A DNA stretch of 9,848 nucleotides from Candidatus Woesebacteria bacterium UBA5073 (lineage in GTDB: Bacteria > Patescibacteriota > Microgenomatia > UBA8517): contig DIAR01000017.1 in NCBI GenBank assembly GCA_002415845.1, positions 1-9,848 of the forward strand, given 5' to 3'. Both the position numbers and the translations under genes were made by a program. Shown one piece after another: positions 1-6,536 of the stretch (positions are counted from its first letter, which is position 1; every line of letters begins with the position of its first letter). Below the pieces are notes generated by a model. That model did not search any database. It was not told the DNA's origin and saw nothing but the letters and a program-made list of their open reading frames with translations.

Positions 1-129
1 TTGATTGAAGCGGTTTTGACTAATATTAAAAACCGTCAGGATGAGTATAAAAACAAGAGATACTGATAAAAGCAGAAAAAGAAGTTCGCTGTTTAAATCA
101 ACCTTTTTCTTTGAGGCAGTTTTTGACAC
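1..129 (-). CDS. N-terminal fragment of a single-pass membrane protein (partial, runs off left edge)
   Basis: A reading frame on the minus strand starts with GTG at 129-127 and stays open for 43 codons to the window edge; an in-frame TAA lies just upstream, so GTG is the only usual start. The peptide begins with a Lys/Ser-rich stretch (MSKTASKKKVDLNSE), followed by about 19 hydrophobic residues (roughly 16-34, LLFLLLSVSLVFILILTVF), then polar NISQNRFNQ. This is the layout of a short cytoplasmic tail plus a membrane anchor or uncleaved signal sequence. It lies 45 bp downstream of valS in the same direction. The function cannot be told from the fragment. The competing reading is a 21-residue plus-strand tail ending at 66; the membrane topology and defined start favour the minus strand, but not decisively. 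Confidence 0.5.
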   Translation of the reverse strand, partial: MSKTASKKKVDLNSELLFLLLSVSLVFILILTVFNISQNRFNQ

Positions 130-137
130 TAAAAAAC

Positions 138-166
138 ATTATTGTCGATTTGAAATATAGATGCAA
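138..166 (-). promoter_or_regulatory. Candidate promoter for the left-edge membrane protein
   Basis: On the minus strand a TTGCAT (166-161) and an AATAAT (143-138) are separated by exactly 17 bp, resembling -35 and -10 boxes. The expected transcription start falls about 2 nt before the GTG at 129, which would give a leaderless or nearly leaderless mRNA. There is no Shine-Dalgarno sequence before this GTG. The match is moderate and the region is AT-rich, so it could be chance. Confidence 0.22.
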
Positions 167-174
167 GGCGGGTT

Positions 175-2247
175 TTAACCTTTCGGCCAGGAAGAATTAA
201 TAAGGAGTTGATCTTCTTTTTTACTGTAACCAATTTGCCAAACAGCTTCGGTGACATACGGCATAAAAGGATGGGCTAATTTTAAAACTTGCTTATAAAC
301 TTCCTCCAGTGTTTCTTGGGCTTCTTCTCTTCGGTCTTTTATTTTTTCGATGTAGGTATCGGCCAATTTATGCCAGATAAAATCATAAAGTTCTTCAGCT
401 GCTTCGCTTAAGCGGTAGTTATCAAGAGCTTTGGAAACTTCAGAAACGGTCTTGGCCAATTCATCTTTAATCCAGTTATCGTCTTTATTTTCTTTGGTTT
501 TTTTATCTTTATTGGCAAAGACGAAGCGGCCGATGTTCCAGATTTTATTGGCAAAATTCCTTTGGCCCCGGATGTTGTTTTCGGATAAACAAACATCGTT
601 TTCAATTAAAGCGCCCCAAATAATCCCCATTCTTAAAGCATCGGTGCCGTATTTGTCGCTCATCTCCAGAGGATTAATAACATTACCTTTTGACTTACTG
701 ATCTTTTGACCCTCTTTGTCTCTGACCAGTCCATGAATAACAACTTCCTTAAAAGGAACTTTTCCGGTTGCATAGAGTCCCAACATAATCATTCTAATAA
801 CCCAGAAGGGGAGAATGTCGTAAGCCGTTTCCATAACGGAGGTTGGGTAAAAATAATCAAAATCTCCCTTTGGGCCGGTTTGTAGGGTTGCAAAAGGCCA
901 CTGACCGGAGGAAAACCAAGTATCAAAAGTGTCCGGGTCTTGGGTTAAGACACCGTTTCCGCAAGAGTCACATTTGTCAGGTGTTACCCCGTCGGTAATG
1001 GTCCATTCAAGACATTTCTCGCAGCGAAAGGCTGGTATTCTTATGCCCCAAACAATTTGTCTGGAGATATTCCAATCCCTAAGATTTTTAAGCCAATGTT
1101 TGGCAATCTTTTCGTATCGGGCAACCGAGAAACTAACTAAGCCATCATTAATGGTTTTAAGGGCGGCATCGGCTAGGGGTTTTATTTTGATAAACCATTG
1201 TTTGGAAACCATCGGTTCGATTAATCCTTTATCTTTATAACAAAGGCCAACCACGTGTTTAATTTTTTCTGTTTTTAAAAGTAAATTCTTTTCTTTTAAA
1301 TCGTTAATCACTAATTCTCTGGCTTGTTCGGCTTTTAGACCGACATATTTTTCTGGTGCGTTTATTATTCTTCCTGAAGCATCGATAACCGAAACAACAG
1401 ACAAATGATGGTTCTGTCCGATTTCAAAATCGGTAGCGTCGTGTCCGGGGGTAATTTTCAAAGCCCCGGTTCCAAACTTAATATCCACCAAAGAATCAGC
1501 AATGATTGGTATTTCTCTCTTAATAAGAGGAATAATCGCTTTCTTTCCGATTAACTTTTCGTATCTTTTATCCTTCGGGTTAACGGCAATGGCGACATCG
1601 GCAAAAATAGTTTCAGGTCTGGTGGTGGCAATTTTAATGTTTCCGTAATCGAGGAAATAAAGATCGTCTTCTCTCTCTACCGAATCAACTTCCAGTTGCG
1701 AGTAGGCCGTACCGCAGCGGGGACAATAGTTTACAATCCGCTCGCCCCGATAAAGCAGTTGGTCGTCATGCAGTTTCTTAAACGTTTTGTAGACAATTTT
1801 AATAATGTCCGGGTCCAAGGTGAATTTGTTTCTTGACCAGTCGCAGGAAGAACCCATTGAGCGCAGTTGGTTTTCCATGTTGGTTTTATTATCGTTAACA
1901 AAATCCCAAATCATCTTGTAAAGGGTGTCACGGTCAAAATCGAGTCGGGATTTACCTTCTTTTTTTAATTTCTTTTCGAAAACATACTGTGTTTCAATAC
2001 CGGCATGATCGGCGGCCGGAAGCCAAAGGGTGGCGTCACCCTTCATCCGGTGATATCTAATAAGAATATCTTCAATCGTGATAAAGCGGGCGTGTCCGAC
2101 ATGGAGGTTGTCGTTGGCATTGGGTGGGGGCATGATAATGCAAAAAGGCTTCTTTCCTTTTTCAATCTTTGGTTTAAAGGCATCGGACTTTTCCCAAAGG
2201 GCATACAAATCCTTTTCTTCCTTTGCGTGGTCAAAATATTTATCCAT
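175..2247 (-). CDS. valS: Valyl-tRNA synthetase (valine--tRNA ligase), short form
   Basis: A class I aminoacyl-tRNA synthetase that charges tRNA-Val with valine in the cytoplasm. In the 690-residue protein the HIGH signature is HVGH (49-52) and the KMSKS loop is KISKS (515-519). The CP1 editing domain is present, with TTRPET (208-213) and TPGHDATDFEIG (266-277), so deacylation of mischarged Thr-tRNA is probably retained. CPRC (175-178) and the pairs CEKC (409-412) and CDSC (426-429) look like zinc-binding knuckles. DWNISRQ (391-397) and DTWFSS (442-447) are typical of the ValRS/IleRS group; the overall pattern fits ValRS. The helical anticodon-binding domain occupies about 560-670 and the protein then stops. 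Typical bacterial ValRS proteins run to roughly 880-950 residues with a C-terminal coiled-coil arm, which is missing here. The ATG start is preceded closely by a TATAAT and by no Shine-Dalgarno. tsaD ends 23 bp upstream. Confidence 0.95.
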   Translation of the reverse strand: MDKYFDHAKEEKDLYALWEKSDAFKPKIEKGKKPFCIIMPPPNANDNLHVGHARFITIEDILIRYHRMKGDATLWLPAADHAGIETQYVFEKKLKKEGKSRLDFDRDTLYKMIWDFVNDNKTNMENQLRSMGSSCDWSRNKFTLDPDIIKIVYKTFKKLHDDQLLYRGERIVNYCPRCGTAYSQLEVDSVEREDDLYFLDYGNIKIATTRPETIFADVAIAVNPKDKRYEKLIGKKAIIPLIKREIPIIADSLVDIKFGTGALKITPGHDATDFEIGQNHHLSVVSVIDASGRIINAPEKYVGLKAEQARELVINDLKEKNLLLKTEKIKHVVGLCYKDKGLIEPMVSKQWFIKIKPLADAALKTINDGLVSFSVARYEKIAKHWLKNLRDWNISRQIVWGIRIPAFRCEKCLEWTITDGVTPDKCDSCGNGVLTQDPDTFDTWFSSGQWPFATLQTGPKGDFDYFYPTSVMETAYDILPFWVIRMIMLGLYATGKVPFKEVVIHGLVRDKEGQKISKSKGNVINPLEMSDKYGTDALRMGIIWGALIENDVCLSENNIRGQRNFANKIWNIGRFVFANKDKKTKENKDDNWIKDELAKTVSEVSKALDNYRLSEAAEELYDFIWHKLADTYIEKIKDRREEAQETLEEVYKQVLKLAHPFMPYVTEAVWQIGYSKKEDQLLINSSWPKG

Positions 2248-2258
2248 TCTGGCTTTAG

Positions 2259-2287
2259 ATTATACTCAATTTAGAAGGCATCGTTAA
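2259..2287 (-). promoter_or_regulatory. Promoter for valS
   Basis: A perfect TATAAT lies on the minus strand at 2264-2259, with TTAACG (2287-2282, four of six matches to TTGACA) 17 bp upstream. The -35 box lies inside the last codons of tsaD and the -10 is in the 23-bp gap. The expected transcription start is near 2252, only about 5 nt before the valS ATG, so the message would be nearly leaderless. valS may also be read from the upstream vanW-tsaD transcript. Confidence 0.5.
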
Positions 2288-3275
2288 TTGTTAATTCGGG
2301 ATTGGCTTCAATATCTTTTAAGGAAAAAGTTTTTTGATTAAAGAAAGTGCACGAAGCAATGGTGGCAGCGTTGTCGGTACACAAAGGCAGGGGAGGACAA
2401 TAAAAGCCTAGGTCCAGCTCTTTAGCTTTTTTGGCAAAACTTTCTCTTAAATGAAGGTTGGCGGCTACTCCTCCGGCCAAAAGAAGGCTTTGGGGTTTGT
2501 ATTTATTAATGGCTTTAAAAGTTTTAGCGATTAAAACATCAACAATCGCTTGTTGAACTTCAGCACAAAGTTGATTTATATCAGTGTCTTTGTTGTTTTC
2601 GGTGTACCGAAGAACCGCCGTTTTTAAGCCGGAAAAACTAAAGTCAAAATTGTCATCGGTAATCATCGGTCGGGGAAAAAGGGTTAATTTAAAATCGGGA
2701 TTTTTATCCATAAAGGTTTTTGCGCCAAGTCCGATGGCCGGGCCACCGGGATAGGGCAGTCCCAAAAGGCGGGCTGTTTTGTCAAAGGCTTCGCCGGCCG
2801 CATCGTCTCTGGTGCCGCCAATCCATTCAAGATCACCATGCCCTTTCATTAAAACAATATCGCTGTGGCCGCCACTAACCACTAAACAAAGACAGGGGAA
2901 TTGAGGAGGGGTATCACTTAAGAAGTTGGCATAGATATGAGCAACGAGGTGATTAACGGGAATAATCGGTTTTTGGAAAGCGTAAGCCAGAGTTTTGGCG
3001 GCTTCAATGCCAACCAAAAGGCTCCCGATTAAACCGGGGCCAACAGTAACGCCGATGGCATCTATGGTTTTGATGGGAGATTCCTTTAAAGCTTCATCGA
3101 TGACCGGAATAATTGACTTGAGTTGTTCCCTGGCTGCCTTCTCCGGAATAATTCCACCAGTTTTAATATGCATTTCGGCTGATGAGGCAACAACGGAAAA
3201 AACAATCTTTACGCCATCTTCAACAACAGCCGCTGCTGTTTCATCGCAACTGGTTTCAATGCCTAAAATTCTCAT
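2271..3275 (-). CDS. tsaD: tRNA N6-adenosine threonylcarbamoyltransferase TsaD
   Basis: Transfers the threonylcarbamoyl group from threonylcarbamoyl-AMP (made by TsaC/TsaC2) to A37 of tRNAs that read ANN codons, giving t6A. In bacteria it works with TsaB and TsaE, neither of which is in this window. The 334 residues are full length for the Kae1/TsaD/Qri7 family. Family motifs are intact: IETSCDETAAAVVEDG (6-21), the metal-binding HLVAH (H109 and H113), VSGGHS (133-138), GEAFDKTARLLGLPYPGGP (161-179), LAGGVAAN (266-273) and CTDNAA with metal ligand D301. It starts 3 bp after the vanW stop codon with no Shine-Dalgarno, so co-transcription and translational coupling with vanW are likely. valS follows after 23 bp, giving two tRNA-related genes in a row. 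Confidence 0.97.
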   Translation of the reverse strand: MRILGIETSCDETAAAVVEDGVKIVFSVVASSAEMHIKTGGIIPEKAAREQLKSIIPVIDEALKESPIKTIDAIGVTVGPGLIGSLLVGIEAAKTLAYAFQKPIIPVNHLVAHIYANFLSDTPPQFPCLCLVVSGGHSDIVLMKGHGDLEWIGGTRDDAAGEAFDKTARLLGLPYPGGPAIGLGAKTFMDKNPDFKLTLFPRPMITDDNFDFSFSGLKTAVLRYTENNKDTDINQLCAEVQQAIVDVLIAKTFKAINKYKPQSLLLAGGVAANLHLRESFAKKAKELDLGFYCPPLPLCTDNAATIASCTFFNQKTFSLKDIEANPELTINDAF

Positions 3276-3278
3276 AGT

Positions 3279-5051
3279 TTATTGAGCGGGGCCGGTACCC
3301 CTTTGGAAAATAGCCTGCCAGGGGTGGTAGTTGGAAACAAAGGTTTTCTTGTAAATGACCTGACCGTCTCTTTCAACAATGTAGTTAAAGGTAACTTTTG
3401 ACCCCCAGGCTTTATAGTCGATTTGCTTAATCTGTCCGGCCGGAAGGGTTGGTTCATCAATATATAAATCATCGGGGGGTGCAACCAAATCGGAGACGAC
3501 CGGTTTGGAAATGGTTGAAACCCGACCATCACTGGTTCCGTAGAGTTCAAAAACCAGGGTTTGAGCACTTCTGTTAAAAACAGGTTGGATAAGAATGTTA
3601 TATTCGGTATCGTTTTTAAATTTAAAATCGGTGGTTGGATCATAAACGGTTGCGTCCAATCCGGGCGGGGACCCCTGTTCGTAATATGATACCCGGTAAG
3701 CGTGAGCCCTTCTTTCGATAACCGGTAATCCCGCATTAAGAACGGCCCGAAAGAGGGTTGAGGAAACCTGACAAACGCCGCCGCCATCACCCAAGACCGT
3801 TTTTCCGTCCTTAATAATGTAGGCCTGTTTATAACCGGTAAAGTCCGAAACATCGCCCAGGGTTTTATTAAAAGAAAAAATCTCCCCGGGGGCGACCAGG
3901 ACACCCTTGAACTTGGATGATGCCAATTCAACGTTGTGAATACGGTTAACAATTGAATGAGCAAACCTTGAAGAACCTTTGCCGATTAACTCCTTAATCC
4001 CCAAATTATTAACATCACCGGTTTGAATTTTGGGAGCCGTTTTGGTAACCGGGATTTCCAGGGTTTTGGCGGATTCGGAAGATGTCTCAAGACTTCTGAT
4101 GTTGCCCATGAGCATGTTTTTAAAAACATCTTCCTTAACCTCAAGACCGTCTTTGGCCGGTTTGAACTCATTAACCCGGCCATTGTCAAAGACAAAAGTT
4201 GAATCTTGGGGCTCACGATTTATTTCGGCCGCTGCCTTTTTAATAAAAAGCTCAAGTAAATCGGGGTTGTATTCTTTTGCCGGATCAAGGACCTTTATCA
4301 AAGCCTCATCGTTTAAGGGAAATTTGGATTCGTCGTAAATAAAAGTGAGGGATTTACCAACGAGTGTTTCGGCTCTTTTTTGAAACAATAAAACTTTTTC
4401 TTCAGAAAGGGTCGGATCAACATCCTTAATCGGAATTTCAATCGGGTCGGTTTTGGTAAAAGCCAGGTTGTAACCGATTTTGGCGCGCAGTGATTGAATA
4501 TCAATCTCCGTTCCCTTTTTGCCTTTATCAACGGCTATTTTTCCGCTTATTAGTTTGGCCGAAGGGTAGATAGGATCGGTTTCTATTTGTCCGGCAATAA
4601 CAGAAAGGTGTTTATCCAAAAGTTCCTCGTTTAAGGTCAGTCTTAAACCCATATTGGTTTTAACAAAAAGAGAACTTAATCTTTTGCCGAAATCATAGGC
4701 GATATTACCGGTTCTGAATCTTTCGAAAGCAGCAATCGCCGATTCGCTGTAGTTAATTTTCAAATCAATTTGACTGGGGGCAATATCGAAAGTCTGATTT
4801 TGGGAGGTCAAGACCAGTTTATTTTGCATCGTAATATTTTGCGAGAGGATATTTATAGCCTCGTTGACCGTTTTACCTGAAAGAGAAATATCGGCAACAT
4901 ACATGTTGGGATAAATTTTGCCCCAAAAAAGAAGGTGGTATGAGGTTAAAAAAAGAGCGATTGTTAAAAGGCCGATTAAGAAATATTTGCCAAATTTAAT
5001 GACCGTTTTTTTGTGTTTTTTAAGGTGTTTTATAAATTTGTTATTAAACAT
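3279..5051 (-). CDS. Membrane-anchored VanW-family protein with peptidoglycan-binding-4-like and G5-like regions
   Basis: A probable cell-surface protein; the biochemical role of VanW domains is not established, although the name comes from vancomycin-resistance clusters. The 590-residue protein has a Lys-rich cytoplasmic start (1-20), one membrane helix at about 22-43, then an extracytoplasmic part. Residues ~50-190 and ~205-335 resemble the repeated peptidoglycan-binding-4-type modules that often precede VanW. The VanW domain spans about 362-500, with APGEIFSFN (387-395), the hallmark GDGGGVCQVSSTLF (421-434, Cys427), ERRAHAYRVSYY (446-457) and GLDATVYDP (464-472). Residues ~515-587 end in ERDGQVIYKKT...IFQRGT, similar to a G5 domain. 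There is no vancomycin-resistance ligase or dehydrogenase nearby, so no resistance role is implied. It is the first gene of a tight unit with tsaD and is divergent from the solute-binding protein gene. The ATG at 5051 directly precedes a good N-terminal anchor. Confidence 0.9.
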   Translation of the reverse strand: MFNNKFIKHLKKHKKTVIKFGKYFLIGLLTIALFLTSYHLLFWGKIYPNMYVADISLSGKTVNEAINILSQNITMQNKLVLTSQNQTFDIAPSQIDLKINYSESAIAAFERFRTGNIAYDFGKRLSSLFVKTNMGLRLTLNEELLDKHLSVIAGQIETDPIYPSAKLISGKIAVDKGKKGTEIDIQSLRAKIGYNLAFTKTDPIEIPIKDVDPTLSEEKVLLFQKRAETLVGKSLTFIYDESKFPLNDEALIKVLDPAKEYNPDLLELFIKKAAAEINREPQDSTFVFDNGRVNEFKPAKDGLEVKEDVFKNMLMGNIRSLETSSESAKTLEIPVTKTAPKIQTGDVNNLGIKELIGKGSSRFAHSIVNRIHNVELASSKFKGVLVAPGEIFSFNKTLGDVSDFTGYKQAYIIKDGKTVLGDGGGVCQVSSTLFRAVLNAGLPVIERRAHAYRVSYYEQGSPPGLDATVYDPTTDFKFKNDTEYNILIQPVFNRSAQTLVFELYGTSDGRVSTISKPVVSDLVAPPDDLYIDEPTLPAGQIKQIDYKAWGSKVTFNYIVERDGQVIYKKTFVSNYHPWQAIFQRGTGPAQ

Positions 5052-5093
5052 ACCTTTGCTTGTATGATAACATTAAAACAAGAAAGATTAGAT
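5038..5093. promoter_or_regulatory. Compact divergent promoter region between vanW and the solute-binding protein gene
   Basis: Only 42 bp separate the two divergent ATGs (5051 minus, 5094 plus). The plus strand has TATGAT at 5063-5068 and the minus strand has TATCAT at 5069-5064; each matches five of six bases of TATAAT and they overlap almost completely. A plus-strand TTGTTA at 5038-5043 could serve as -35 with a long 19-bp spacer, lying inside the first vanW codons. I see no good minus-strand -35. If both are used, polymerase cannot occupy both at once. Expected leaders are about 19 nt for the plus gene and about 6 nt for vanW. Confidence 0.35.
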
Positions 5094-6536
5094 ATGGCGA
5101 TCGAATATCCAAGCATGCAAAATCAAGGCCCGACGTTGCCGCCAAAAGAGGTTATTAATCCAACGCCTCAACCGCCACAGCCGTCGGGGGCTGCTCCCTT
5201 AATCGGGATGACTCCGCCGCTACCAAAGAAAAAGTTTTCTTTTTTACCCTTTGTTATTTTAATTGTTCTTGTTTTAATAGCCGTCGGTTTTTTTGTTTTC
5301 AAGAATATGGCCGCCAAAAAGGTAACCAACCAGGAAGTAACTTTAACCTGGTGGGGTTTGTGGGAAGACAACACCATGACGGCCGCCTTAATTTCTGAAT
5401 ACGAAGCAAAAAATCCGAAAGTTAAGATTAAATACGTTAAACAATCCCAACAAGATTACCGGGAAAGATTAACTAACGCCCTGGCCAAAGGAACCGGCCC
5501 CGATATCTTCCGCTTCCACAATACCTGGGTTCCGATGTTTAAAAACGAATTGGATTATCTCCCGGCCAGCGTGATGAGTGCTTCCGAGTTTGCCCAGACT
5601 TTTTATCCCGTTGCCTCGGCCGATTTAACCAGTAAAACGGGGATTGTCGGAATTCCTTTAATGTATGACGGACTGGCCTTATTTATTAATGAGGATTTAT
5701 TTGCCAAGGAAGGAAAGAGTGTTCCTGTAACTTGGGATGATTTAAGAGAAACAGCCAAAGCCTTAACGGTAAAAGATGAACAGGGGACAATTACTCAAGC
5801 CGGGGTTGCCCTGGGTAGAACGGAAAACGTTGACCATTGGCAGGAGATTTTAGCTCTCATGATGCTTCAGAATCATGTTAATTTGGCTAAACCAACGGAC
5901 CAGCTGGCATCAGACGCCTTAACCTTCTTTACGGTTTTTTCGGCCGTTGATGGTGTTTGGAACCAGGCTTTGCCCACTTCGACCGTTGCTTTTGCGGCCG
6001 GGAAGCTGGCCATGTATTTCGGTCCGTCATGGCGAGCCTTGGAAATTAAAGCCCAAAATCCGACCTTGAAGTTTAAAGTTGTCCCGGTTCCGCAGCCGGC
6101 CAAAATCAACCAGTCGGAAGCCGATATCACCTATGCCACCTATTGGGCTGAGGGAGTTTGGAGTCGAAGCCCCAACAAGTTGGAGGCCTGGAAGTTCTTG
6201 AAATACTTATCCGAAAAAGCTTCTTTGGAGAAACTTTATCAGGCAGCTGCCAAAACCAGACCCTTCGGTGAACCATATTCAAGAGTCGACATGGCCGGTC
6301 TTCTTTCAACCGATCCGATTTTAGGATCAATTATAAGTCTGGCCCCCAATGCGCAAAGTTGGTATTTAGCCTCAAGAACCTGGGATGGTCCGACCGGAAT
6401 TAATACCCAAATTAGTAAATATTTTGAAGATGCCGTTAACTCGGTAAACTTAGGAAATCCGGCCGGAAAAGCCCTCGAAACGGTCGCGACGGGCGTTGCG
6501 CAGGTTTTATCCCAATATGGCTTAGTTGCTCAATGA
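5094..6536 (+). CDS. Membrane-tethered family 1 extracellular solute-binding protein (sugar-type ABC binding protein)
   Basis: Binds a solute outside the membrane, probably a sugar or oligosaccharide by family membership; the ligand is unknown. From ATG 5094 the protein is 480 residues: a Pro-rich cytoplasmic segment (~10-45, many PP and PQP), a Lys-flanked membrane helix at about 49-70, then the binding domain. Family-1 features include VTLTWWGLWED (82-92), GPDIFRFHN (135-143), VGIPLMYDGLALFINEDLF (185-203), the TWDDL loop (213-217), AAGKLAMYFGPSW (301-313) and the helical tail TPxxP-like region near AKTRPFGEPY (386-395). There is no lipobox cysteine, so the helix replaces the usual lipid anchor. 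In-frame upstream ATGs exist at 5013 and 5064; 5094 is preferred because the earlier ones lie inside vanW or inside the probable -10 box. No permease or ATPase gene lies in the window. It ends in an ATGA overlap with the next gene. Confidence 0.9.
   Translation: MAIEYPSMQNQGPTLPPKEVINPTPQPPQPSGAAPLIGMTPPLPKKKFSFLPFVILIVLVLIAVGFFVFKNMAAKKVTNQEVTLTWWGLWEDNTMTAALISEYEAKNPKVKIKYVKQSQQDYRERLTNALAKGTGPDIFRFHNTWVPMFKNELDYLPASVMSASEFAQTFYPVASADLTSKTGIVGIPLMYDGLALFINEDLFAKEGKSVPVTWDDLRETAKALTVKDEQGTITQAGVALGRTENVDHWQEILALMMLQNHVNLAKPTDQLASDALTFFTVFSAVDGVWNQALPTSTVAFAAGKLAMYFGPSWRALEIKAQNPTLKFKVVPVPQPAKINQSEADITYATYWAEGVWSRSPNKLEAWKFLKYLSEKASLEKLYQAAAKTRPFGEPYSRVDMAGLLSTDPILGSIISLAPNAQSWYLASRTWDGPTGINTQISKYFEDAVNSVNLGNPAGKALETVATGVAQVLSQYGLVAQ

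Noticed and set aside
1..66. Plus-strand 21-residue open tail ending in TGA followed by TAA
   Set aside because: Too short to judge and contradicted by the minus-strand frame with a start codon and membrane helix over the same bases; kept as an alternative, not annotated.
74..110. Inverted repeat AGAAAAAG / CTTTTTCT with a 21-nt loop
   Set aside because: Almost entirely A/T, with a long loop and no T-run placed for termination; likely chance in an AT-rich stretch.
3272..3964. 230-codon minus-strand frame overlapping the vanW gene
   Set aside because: It lies wholly over the VanW domain in another frame, has an improbable Pro/Trp/Arg-rich composition and no recognisable motif; vanW and tsaD explain this DNA.
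3279..5051. Vancomycin-resistance locus
   Set aside because: Only the VanW domain is present; no VanA/B-type ligase, VanH, VanX or two-component system is nearby, and VanW proteins are widespread outside resistance clusters.
5013..5093. N-terminal extension of the solute-binding protein from ATG 5013 or 5064
   Set aside because: The 5013 start lies inside vanW on the other strand and the 5064 start lies within the probable -10 box; the extension would add an unrelated segment before the Pro-rich tail.
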